NCBI RefSeq assembly: GCF_003575975.1
Contig: NZ_QQXK01000004.1
Coordinates: 62,001-126,000, forward strand
DNA: 64,000 bases
Direction of reading: 5' to 3'
From: Galactobacter valiniphilus
GTDB lineage: Bacteria > Actinomycetota > Actinomycetes > Actinomycetales > Micrococcaceae
Part shown: positions 1 through 6,697 of the stretch, piece after piece
Numbering within the stretch: position 1 is the stretch's first letter
Layout: the number at the start of each line of letters is the position of its first letter
Notes under the pieces: model-generated
Seen by the model: only the letters and a program-made list of their open reading frames with translations
Databases searched by the model: none
What the model was told of the DNA's origin: nothing
Program-made: the position numbers and the translations under genes

Positions 1-647
1 CCGTCGGCCACCACGTAGGCACGGCGCGCTCGGCGCGCGATGAGCGCGTTCACTACGGCCTCAGACTCCTCGTCCACCGAGAAGACGCCCTCCTCGGAGA
101 TGCCGTTGACGCCGATGAAGGAGAGGTCGCACGTGAGCTGGCCCAGCGTCGCCTCGGCGAAGGGTCCCACGAGCTCGTAGGAGTGCGGGTGCATGACGCC
201 GCCCGAGACGACCACCTTGATGTGCGGGCGCACGGCCAGCGTGGAGGCGATGTTGACCGAGTTGGTGACCACCGTGAGGGCGGCGCGGCCCGTGTCATCG
301 CGCAGATCGGCACGCATGCCGAGCATCTGCGCCAGCATGTCGGTGGTGCTGCCGCCGGAGAGGCCCACCACCATGCCGCGGCTGACCAACGAACTGGCCA
401 GGGAGGCAATGGCCCGCTTGGCGCCGTCGTCGTCCAGGCGATAGCGCTCCGGGAGGTCGTAGGCGAGGGAGCCGCGCGTGGCGCCGCCGTGCGTGCGGAC
501 CAGGAGCTGGCGCTCGGCCAGCCCGTCCAGATCGCGGCGGACCGTGGCGGGCGAGACGGAGAGCTCCTCGACAAGGCGCTCCACGTCCACGGAGCCCTCG
601 CGGGCGAGCGTGGCCAGGATGATGTTGCTGCGTTCCGAGCGATTCAC
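1..647 (-). CDS. DeoR-family transcriptional regulator (partial)
   Basis: A DNA-binding repressor of sugar catabolism genes, cut by the left window edge after 215 codons. Translation gives an N-terminal winged helix-turn-helix (about residues 10-60, with VSPATVRRDL as recognition helix and RTHGGA after it), then the sugar-phosphate sensor domain (GLSGGSTT, VVTNSVNIA, VVVSGGV, FIGVNGISEEG). These are hallmark DeoR/GlpR motifs. The GTG start at 647 has AAGGAGG 8-10 bases upstream, the best ribosome site in reach. It lies downstream of, and co-oriented with, a sugar ABC transporter and sugar-phosphate genes, so it probably controls them in response to a phosphorylated sugar. The C-terminal end is not visible. 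Confidence 0.9.
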   Translation of the reverse strand, partial: MNRSERSNIILATLAREGSVDVERLVEELSVSPATVRRDLDGLAERQLLVRTHGGATRGSLAYDLPERYRLDDDGAKRAIASLASSLVSRGMVVGLSGGSTTDMLAQMLGMRADLRDDTGRAALTVVTNSVNIASTLAVRPHIKVVVSGGVMHPHSYELVGPFAEATLGQLTCDLSFIGVNGISEEGVFSVDEESEAVVNALIARRARRAYVVAD

Positions 648-766
648 ACCGCCCCTCCTTCGCTTGATCCGTGGTCCTCGGGCTGCCGGCGACGGTGGCC
701 GGGTACGCGCGTGGGCCCGCGCAAGCACGAGCCCACACACGAACCACCCACTGTAGCTTTCCCCGA

Positions 767-785
767 CCCCGGGACCGTCCCGGGG
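767..785. terminator. GC-rich stem-loop after permease gene
   Basis: A perfect 9-bp inverted repeat (CCCCGGGAC / GTCCCGGGG) with a one-base spacer lies between the end of the permease gene and the DeoR start. No T-run follows, so it may act as an mRNA 3' end or processing structure rather than a classical terminator. Confidence 0.35.
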
Positions 786-834
786 CGGGAGGCGGGATGC
801 TGTGCATCGCCGTCTGCCGTGGTGTCTTCCGTGC

Positions 835-1692
835 CTACTTGACCGAACCGGCGGTCAGGCCGCCGATGAGTCGCTTCTCGATGAAGAAGAAGAGGATCAC
901 GACCGGGATGATCGAGACGATCGAGACCGCGAAGACAAACTGCCAGCTCGTGGCGTACTGGCCGATGAACTTGGTCAAGGCGACGGAGAGCGGCTGGTTC
1001 TCCGCCGTGGACATGATGACCAGGGAGGCGGCGAACTCGTTCCACGCCGAGACGAAGGTGAAGATCACGGCGGTGACGATGCCCGGCCACACGAGCGGCA
1101 GGTTGACCTTGAACAGCGTGCGGAACTTGCCGGCACCGTCCAGCTGCGCCGCCTCGTCCACCTCCTTGGGCACGGCCGCGAAGAAGGAGTGCATCATCCA
1201 CGTGGCGAAGGCCAGGTTGAACGCGGCGTTGATGAGGATCATCGCGAGCCACGTGTCGGCGATGTTGAAGAGCAACATCTCCTTGAACAGGCCAGTGGTG
1301 AGGATGGCCGGCTGCAGCATCTGCGTGAGGATCACGAGCGCCATGAAGGCCATGCGCCCCGGGAAGCGGAAGCGGGCCGTGTAGTAGGCCGCCGGCATCG
1401 CCACGAGCAGCACCAGGAGGGTCGCTGCCACCGAGATGATGATCGTGGAGGCCATGTTGAACGGCAGCGGGGTCTCCGGCGTGGACCACATCTCGGTGTA
1501 GTTCTGCCACTGCCAGCCGTCCCTCGGCAGGAACTGCGAGTCGTAGGAGAGGATCTCCTCCTTGGTCTTCACGGACCCGAGGAACATCACGAGGTACGGG
1601 ACGAGGAAGACGAGCGCGATGATCAGGCCGATCACCATGCGCCCGATGACGCGGCCCTTGGTGGCCTGGTCTTCGACGGCAAGGAACGCCAT
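835..1692 (-). CDS. Sugar ABC transporter permease, MalG/CUT1 type
   Basis: Inner-membrane subunit of a CUT1-type carbohydrate importer, 285 aa with about six hydrophobic segments. The cytoplasmic EAA loop that contacts the ATPase is clear (EAAQLDGAG followed by LPLVWPG). The gene begins 3 bases after the stop of the MalF-type permease and is presumably translated from the same mRNA. No ATPase gene lies in this cluster; CUT1 systems in actinobacteria often share an MsiK-type ATPase encoded elsewhere, which is the likely situation here. The substrate cannot be read from the sequence; the neighbouring SIS and aldolase-type genes suggest an amino sugar or related hexose. Confidence 0.92.
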   Translation of the reverse strand: MAFLAVEDQATKGRVIGRMVIGLIIALVFLVPYLVMFLGSVKTKEEILSYDSQFLPRDGWQWQNYTEMWSTPETPLPFNMASTIIISVAATLLVLLVAMPAAYYTARFRFPGRMAFMALVILTQMLQPAILTTGLFKEMLLFNIADTWLAMILINAAFNLAFATWMMHSFFAAVPKEVDEAAQLDGAGKFRTLFKVNLPLVWPGIVTAVIFTFVSAWNEFAASLVIMSTAENQPLSVALTKFIGQYATSWQFVFAVSIVSIIPVVILFFFIEKRLIGGLTAGSVK

Positions 1693-1695
1693 GGC

Positions 1696-2658
1696 TCAGA
1701 CCTCCTTCAGGGGCTTGACGACGCGGACGTAGATGACGACGATCACGGCGACGACGGCGAAGTTGAGCACCGAGAGCGCCGAGGCCCAGTCGATGCGCTG
1801 GTCGTCCTGCATGACCTTGAAGATGTAGGTCATGAGGGTGTCCGACTCGTAGCCGGGAAGGTCGCCCGTCATGACGCGCAGGATCGGCAGGTTGTTGAAG
1901 ACGTTGATGATGTTGATCAGCACCGCCACCGCGAGCGATCCGCGCAGCTGCGGCAGGATCACCGAGAAGTAGGTGCGCAGGCGACCCGCGCCGTCCATCT
2001 TGGCTGCCTCGATCGTGTCGGCCGGGACCGACTGCACGCCGGCCAGAAGGGTGTAGATCGTGAAGGGCAGCGAGACGAAGACGGCAACGATCATGGCCGC
2101 GCCGAGCGCGAGTGCCGGGTCCTTCGTGAAGCCAATGCCCTCAGCGCCGACCAGGCCGAAGCGCTCCAACAGCAGGTTGAACGGGCCGTAGTTCGGGTCG
2201 AGCGAGTAGTAGAAGACCGTGGTGGTCATGACCACGGAGGCCGCCCACGGGATCACCACGGCCATGCGCACGAGGCGACGGCCGGGGAAGGGCTTGGAAA
2301 GGAACTGCGCCAGGACGAGGGAGATGACCACCGTCAGCGCCACCACCACGACAACCCACACGAGCGAGTTCCAGAGGATGCGCGGCAGGTTCGGGTCGGT
2401 GAAGATGTGGCCGAAGTTGGAGAAGATCCCCCAATCAGGGTCCTTCTTGCCGGGGACGGCCCAGCCCTTGTCGAGGCCGGACTGCGAGATCTTCCGCAGC
2501 GAGTTGAAGATCATGTAGCCGGCGGGGAAGACCACCACCACGAGGATGAGGATGATCGCCGGGGCGAGCCACGGGAAAGCCTGCAGGAAGCTCTCGCCGT
2601 TGAGGGCCCGCCGTTGCTTGGGCACCTTGCCCTGGCTGGGCGCGGGAGTGATGGTCAT
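1696..2658 (-). CDS. Sugar ABC transporter permease, MalF/CUT1 type
   Basis: Partner permease of the CUT1 sugar importer, 320 aa. A cytoplasmic N-terminus of about 25 residues precedes the first membrane helix; a large periplasmic-side loop (around FSNFGHIFTD) follows, as in MalF-type subunits. The EAA motif reads IEAAKMDGAG...LPQLRG. The ATG at 2658 is preceded by CTGGAG at good spacing. It lies between the binding-protein gene, from which it is separated by two strong stem-loops, and the MalG-type permease, 3 bases downstream. Together they form the membrane channel for sugar delivered by the lipoprotein encoded upstream. Confidence 0.92.
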   Translation of the reverse strand: MTITPAPSQGKVPKQRRALNGESFLQAFPWLAPAIILILVVVVFPAGYMIFNSLRKISQSGLDKGWAVPGKKDPDWGIFSNFGHIFTDPNLPRILWNSLVWVVVVVALTVVISLVLAQFLSKPFPGRRLVRMAVVIPWAASVVMTTTVFYYSLDPNYGPFNLLLERFGLVGAEGIGFTKDPALALGAAMIVAVFVSLPFTIYTLLAGVQSVPADTIEAAKMDGAGRLRTYFSVILPQLRGSLAVAVLINIINVFNNLPILRVMTGDLPGYESDTLMTYIFKVMQDDQRIDWASALSVLNFAVVAVIVVIYVRVVKPLKEV

Positions 2659-2691
2659 GGGTTCTCCAGGGGCGCGTGGATGCTAAGGGGA

Positions 2692-2726
2692 GGCGCCGCG
2701 CGTCCTGAGAGGGAACGCGCGGCGCC
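2692..2726. promoter_or_regulatory. Intercistronic stem-loop 1 between binding protein and permease
   Basis: Perfect 12-bp inverted repeat (GGCGCCGCGCGT / ACGCGCGGCGCC) with an 11-base loop. With the adjacent hairpin it fills most of the 109-base gap inside the transporter operon. Such structures usually reduce read-through or protect the upstream mRNA, so that binding protein exceeds permease. Confidence 0.7.
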
Positions 2727-2731
2727 GGTGT

Positions 2732-2759
2732 GGGTGCCCCAGCGGGGGCTGGGGCACCC
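2732..2759. promoter_or_regulatory. Intercistronic stem-loop 2
   Basis: Perfect 12-bp inverted repeat (GGGTGCCCCAGC / GCTGGGGCACCC) with a GGGG loop, 8 bases from the binding-protein stop codon. It is probably an attenuating terminator or an mRNA-stabilising hairpin. Confidence 0.7.
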
Positions 2760-2767
2760 GAGCGAGA

Positions 2768-4078
2768 TCAGGAGGCTGCGTCGGCCTTGGCCTGGATCTG
2801 CTTGAGCACGTCGGCCGAGGGCGACTTCTCGATCTGACCCGTGAGCGACTTCAGCGCGCCGTCCGTGGCGGCCCAGGCCGGGTTGGTGGTCGGGTAGAAC
2901 TTGGCGCTCGGGAGCAGCTCGAGGAACGGCTTCAGCGTCTCGTCCGAGGACATCGCGGTGGCGCCGGTCTTGGTGGTCGGCAGGAAGGACTCGCCCTTGA
3001 TGAAGGGGACGTAGACCTCATCGGAGAAGAAGTAATCCATGAACTTCTTCACGCCGTCCTTCTTGGCCTGATCCTTGGAGAAGGAGGCCAGGCGGTCGGC
3101 AACACCCAGGGTCACGGCCGAGCCGTCCTTGGTGGCGGGCTGGGCGATCCCGTACTCGAGGCTCGGGTTCTCCTTCTTGATCTGCGCGACCGTCGGCGGG
3201 AGGGCGTAGACGAAGCCCATCTTGCCCTGCACGAAGCCGGACATCATGGGGGTGCGCTGCGTGGAGCCCGGGTTGGACTGCGTCACGCCGGCGTCGATGA
3301 ACTTCTTCATCTCGTCGAACGCCTCGAGGTTCTGCGGGGTGTCGACGGTGATCTCGGACTCGTTGCCGAAGCCGCCACCGGCGCCGAGCGACCAGATCAT
3401 GGCCTCGGCCTGGGCCTCCTCGGAGCCGAGCGGCATGCCGTAGCCCGGGTTGCCGGTCTTCTCCTTGACGGCCTTGGCGGCGGTCAGCAGCTCGTCCCAG
3501 GTCTTGGGGACCTCAACGCCGGCCTCCTTGAGGAGGGCCTTGTTGTAGAAGAGCGCGCGGGCCGAGGCGAGCAGCGGGAGGCCGTACTGCGTGCCGCCCA
3601 CCTTCTCGTTGGTGTTGAAGGAGTCCTGGAAGTTGGACAGGGTCTCCGGGGAGGTGATCTCCTCGGCCTTGGCCAGCAGATCGTCGGCCACGAAGCCGGA
3701 GATGGCGCCGCCGTTGTAGATGTCGGGGGCCTGGTTGCCCTGGATCTTCGTCTTCAGGACGGTCTCCAGGTTGTCCCAGGACTCGACCTGCAGCGTGATC
3801 TTGACGTTGGGGTTCTTGGCCTGGAAGTCGGCGACGACCTTCTCCCAACGAGCCTTGGTGCCCACGCCGTCCACGCTGGTCTTGGTGTCGGAGTAGGTGG
3901 GGACCAGCATGGTCAGGCTGACGGCCTCGCCGCCGGCGGCGCCGGAGGACGAGGAGCCACCCGGGGCGGCCGAGGAGCTCCCGCTCCCGCCACTGCCGGA
4001 GAAACTGCAGGAGGACAGGGCCATGGCGTCGATGGCGCCGATGGCCAGGGCGCTGGTGCGCCAGGTCTTCTTCATCAT
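2768..4078 (-). CDS. Sugar-binding lipoprotein of CUT1 ABC transporter
   Basis: Extracellular solute-binding protein family 1, about 436 aa, that captures the sugar and presents it to the permeases. Lipoprotein signal: MMKKTW, hydrophobic core, lipobox ALSSC with the modified Cys at residue 24, then a Ser/Gly-rich tether. An Asp inside the hydrophobic core (GAIDAM) is unusual. The mature part shows typical family 1 features (WDNLETVLKTKI, PDIYNGG, WDELLTAAKAVKEKTG, PMMSGFVQGKMGF). I use ATG 4078 behind GGGGAGAGAG; a TTG at 4084 is less likely. The upstream gap (4079-4312) holds several TGTGATGA/GTGATCATAC-like words that could be regulator sites, but I cannot define an operator. Confidence 0.92.
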   Translation of the reverse strand: MMKKTWRTSALAIGAIDAMALSSCSFSGSGGSGSSSAAPGGSSSSGAAGGEAVSLTMLVPTYSDTKTSVDGVGTKARWEKVVADFQAKNPNVKITLQVESWDNLETVLKTKIQGNQAPDIYNGGAISGFVADDLLAKAEEITSPETLSNFQDSFNTNEKVGGTQYGLPLLASARALFYNKALLKEAGVEVPKTWDELLTAAKAVKEKTGNPGYGMPLGSEEAQAEAMIWSLGAGGGFGNESEITVDTPQNLEAFDEMKKFIDAGVTQSNPGSTQRTPMMSGFVQGKMGFVYALPPTVAQIKKENPSLEYGIAQPATKDGSAVTLGVADRLASFSKDQAKKDGVKKFMDYFFSDEVYVPFIKGESFLPTTKTGATAMSSDETLKPFLELLPSAKFYPTTNPAWAATDGALKSLTGQIEKSPSADVLKQIQAKADAAS

Positions 4079-4312
4079 GGTCAACTCTCTCCCCGAAAGA
4101 TCATTCGATCCGACGGTGTGCGCGGAAGTGATGTTTTAGCGGCGCGATCGCTCACACAATTGCAAGTATGATCACTCATTGTGGGTGTCCTGCGTCACAT
4201 CAAGAGGTCTGAGGCAACTGTTCGCAGTCATCACACACTTGTTTCACGGCCGTGATCTGCGAGGGACGCGCGAGACGCCCGGGCCGGATCGGGAAGGCCA
4301 CCGCGGCGGCGC

Positions 4313-5227
4313 TCAGGCCCCCGTGATGACCGCCGCGAGCCGCGCCACCTCGGCGCGCATGGCCTCGCGTGCGGGACCCAGGTACTTGCGCGAATCCACG
4401 AGGTCCGGGTTCGCCGCGAGCACCTCGCGCACGGCCCGGGTGAAGACCTTGTTCAGGTGAGTGGAGACATTGATCTTGCGCATGCCCGCCGCCACGCCGC
4501 GCTGCAGCAGCTCGTCCGAGACCCCCGAGGAACCGTGCAGCACGAGCGGGACGGGCACGGTGGCGTGCAAGCGCTCGATCAGCTCCAGGTCCAGCGCCGC
4601 GGTCCGCTGGGTCATGGCATGCGAGGAGCCAACGGCCACCGCGAGGGCGTCGACGCCGGTGTCGGCGACAAAACGCGCGGCGTCGTCCGGATCGGTGCGC
4701 ACTCCGGGCGCGTGCGCACCGTCCTTGCCACCCACCTCGCCCAGCTCGCCGGCACCCGGCACGTCGACGCGAGTGTCCCCCACGAAGGCCGTGGCGGCGA
4801 TGCCCGTGCCGATGACGACGGCCAGGGTGCAGGCGGCGCCGTCGAGCCCCGCCCCCTCGGCCAGCTCGGCCTCGGCCGCCGCGCCGACGTCGTGCCCGAA
4901 CGCCAGAGGGACCCCCAGGCGGGCGGACAGCGCGTCCGGCACCGCGGCGTCGCGCAGGCCCAGATTCGCCGAGAAGACCGCGCGGCGGCGCGCGGTGTCG
5001 ACGATCCCGGGAAGGAGGAGGGCGGCGACACCCGGCCGCTCGCCGTCGAGCACGTCCTCCGCGATACCCGCGAGCTGGCCCACGAGGGCCTCGCCGCTCG
5101 TGTCGGCGTGCGCCAGCACGCCGCGGCGGGGCACGGGGCCGAGCTCATGCCCGGCGCCGCGCGCCACGGCCGCCTTGATGTCGGTTCCCCCCACGTCCAG
5201 CAGGAGCAGGGGGGCGCGCTCAGGCAT
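4313..5227 (-). CDS. Chimera: N-terminal half ROK sugar kinase joined to C-terminal half class II aldolase
   Basis: One uninterrupted 304-aa frame whose halves belong to different families. Residues 1 to about 160 match a ROK kinase: LLLLDVGGTDIKAA phosphate loop, FGHDVGAAAEAE around the catalytic Asp, and VVIGTGIAAT. The Cys-rich zinc motif and the C-terminal third are absent. Residues about 162-304 match a GatY/KbaY-type class II aldolase: GGKDGAHAPG, AVAVGSSHAM and LVLHGSSGVS with two zinc-binding His (203, 231), and KINVSTHLNK. The aldolase N-terminal half, with its catalytic Asp and first zinc His, is missing. The join lies near 4720-4760 inside GELGEVGGKDG, where both families carry a similar GELG/AELG word. 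The start overlaps the SIS stop by 8 bases. Full kinase or aldolase activity is unlikely. It could be a deletion relic or a repurposed protein. Confidence 0.85.
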   Translation of the reverse strand: MPERAPLLLLDVGGTDIKAAVARGAGHELGPVPRRGVLAHADTSGEALVGQLAGIAEDVLDGERPGVAALLLPGIVDTARRRAVFSANLGLRDAAVPDALSARLGVPLAFGHDVGAAAEAELAEGAGLDGAACTLAVVIGTGIAATAFVGDTRVDVPGAGELGEVGGKDGAHAPGVRTDPDDAARFVADTGVDALAVAVGSSHAMTQRTAALDLELIERLHATVPVPLVLHGSSGVSDELLQRGVAAGMRKINVSTHLNKVFTRAVREVLAANPDLVDSRKYLGPAREAMRAEVARLAAVITGA

Positions 5228-6131
5228 CGTCGCCGTCGAGGGTGATCGAGCGCGTCAGGTGGCGCGGCTCGTCCGGGTTGAGGCCGCGGGCCAGGGCGCG
5301 GTCGAGGGTCACGCGGTGCACGCGGGCCAGCTCGGCGAGCGGGTGCACGTCGGCGTGGTGAACATAGGCGCCGCCCGTGACCTCGACCTCGCTGCGCAGC
5401 GCGGAGGGGCCGTCGCCGATGAGCCAGGTGACGCGGTTCGGGCCCGCGATGGAGATGGAGCCATGGCGGTACTCCTTGGCCGGGTAGGACTCCGTCCAGC
5501 CCTGGACGGCCTCGCGCATCTTGAGCGCGGCCTCGTTGGCCAGGCCGTAGGTCCAGCCGCGGCCGAGGAAGGTGAACTGCTCGGCGTCGACCAGCTCCTG
5601 CTCCGTGGGGGTGTCCACGGCGACGCGGGCGTCCTCCACGGCGCTACCGAGGTCGATGCCGGAATCGGTGAGGAGGTACGCGAGGGCCGTCGTGGCGAAG
5701 CGGGTCTGCACCACGGAGCGCTCGTCGGCGTACGGCGGCGCGACGATGCGATCGGCGAGCGTGACGATCGGGGTGTCGGGGTCGCCGATGATCGCGACGC
5801 TCGGGACCACGCCCTTGAGCTCGGTGAGCACCTCAAGGACCTCGGTGGTGGTGCCGGAGCGAGTGATGGCCACGAGCAGATCGTAGTTCTGCGCGCGCAC
5901 GGCGAGGTCGGATTCGGACGCGGAGAAGGCGTCGGTGAGGCCCTGGCCGGAGAGCTCGCGGGCCTTGGCCCAAGCCTGCGCCATGAACCACGAGGTGCCG
6001 CAGCCGATGACGGCGACGCGCTGGCCGGCGGCGGCCACGGGCTCGGTGGCGCGGCGCTCGGTGGCCTCGACGATGGCGCGGGTCCACACCTCGGGCTGCG
6101 AGCGCAGCTCCCCTTCCATGTAGGTGCTCAC
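5220..6131 (-). CDS. SIS-domain sugar-phosphate isomerase/deaminase (AgaS-like)
   Basis: Two SIS domains in 303 aa, the fold of sugar-phosphate isomerases and of the GlmS isomerase domain. Seen: VIGCGTSWFMAQA and AITRSGTTTEVLE (phosphosugar-binding loops of the first domain, about residues 35-110), and FLGRGWTYGLANEAALKMRE plus YPAKEYRHG (second domain). Such proteins in aga/gat-type operons convert or deaminate amino-sugar phosphates. GTG 6131 is chosen because AAAGGG sits 7 bases before it; ATG 6119 is an alternative. It is the first gene of the cluster and overlaps the chimera by 8 bases, so translation is coupled. The exact substrate is unknown. Confidence 0.85.
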   Translation of the reverse strand: MSTYMEGELRSQPEVWTRAIVEATERRATEPVAAAGQRVAVIGCGTSWFMAQAWAKARELSGQGLTDAFSASESDLAVRAQNYDLLVAITRSGTTTEVLEVLTELKGVVPSVAIIGDPDTPIVTLADRIVAPPYADERSVVQTRFATTALAYLLTDSGIDLGSAVEDARVAVDTPTEQELVDAEQFTFLGRGWTYGLANEAALKMREAVQGWTESYPAKEYRHGSISIAGPNRVTWLIGDGPSALRSEVEVTGGAYVHHADVHPLAELARVHRVTLDRALARGLNPDEPRHLTRSITLDGDDA

Positions 6132-6240
6132 GTGCGTGCCCTTTCTGCTTCTCCTGGCGTGAGGACGCGCCCGCGAGGGTTCCGGGGCGGTTGCCACGCG
6201 CGCGGCGCTGGCGCCGAGGTGGTGATTAGTATTGATCGTT

Positions 6241-6255
6241 TCAAGTGCTTCTTGA
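6241..6255. promoter_or_regulatory. Candidate operator upstream of the SIS operon
   Basis: Perfect inverted repeat TCAAG-5-CTTGA in an AT-richer pocket about 110 bases upstream of the SIS start. It is a possible DeoR-type operator for the sugar operon. The assignment is inference; no second copy was recognised. Confidence 0.3.
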
Positions 6256-6333
6256 GCAGAATCTCTCAAATCGGGCGCGAGGGGAAGGGCACTGGGGGCC
6301 TTTTCGCGGCCGCCTTGCGCCTCGCCGCCTCGC

Positions 6334-6436
6334 GCGCGTCGCGCTCGCGCACACGCGGGCGGGCGGGCGGGCGCAGGCGGGCGGGTGGGCGCGCAGGCGC
6401 CCGTGCGCGCACCCGGGCACGCGGGCCCGCGCGCGA
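6334..6436. repeat. GC simple-sequence tract (GCGGGCGG/GCGCGC units)
   Basis: Nearly pure G/C run with repeated GGGCGGGC and alternating CGCGCG blocks, unlike its surroundings. It could adopt Z-DNA or G-quadruplex structures and may vary in length between isolates or be prone to assembly error. Confidence 0.6.
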
Positions 6437-6697
6437 ACGCGCGCCTCAAGTGGTCGACGGCGACGCCCCGCCAACACCCAGCGCAGCGTCACCGCCCCGT
6501 GACCACCGCCTCACGCGCCGCGCACGGTTCGGAGTGTGGTTTGTGTTGCTTATGTGACTAGTGTTGCCAGAGGTGATCGAGTTCCGTATGGTGTTCGAGT
6601 GACGTTGATCCGATCGTGACCTTGGCCCCGCCAAACATCACGGACCGTGATCCGCTTCGCACCACACGCAAACTGTCATCTGCAGTGAGGAAACATC

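Larger units (their letters stand above)
6132..6697. other. 566-base divergent intergenic region
   Basis: No gene is supported here. It contains the promoters of the leftward sugar operon and of the rightward wall hydrolase, an inverted repeat at 6241-6255, and a 100-base GC simple-sequence tract. Reading frames in it are GC-composition artefacts without ribosome sites or family similarity. Confidence 0.6.

Noticed and set aside
802-2805. 667-residue plus-strand frame rich in His, Asp and Arg
   Set aside because: Antisense of two sugar permease genes with complete membrane and EAA motifs.
6241-6502. Overlapping short frames in the GC tract upstream of the wall hydrolase
   Set aside because: Low-complexity Arg/Ala/Gly products, no ribosome site, no family similarity.
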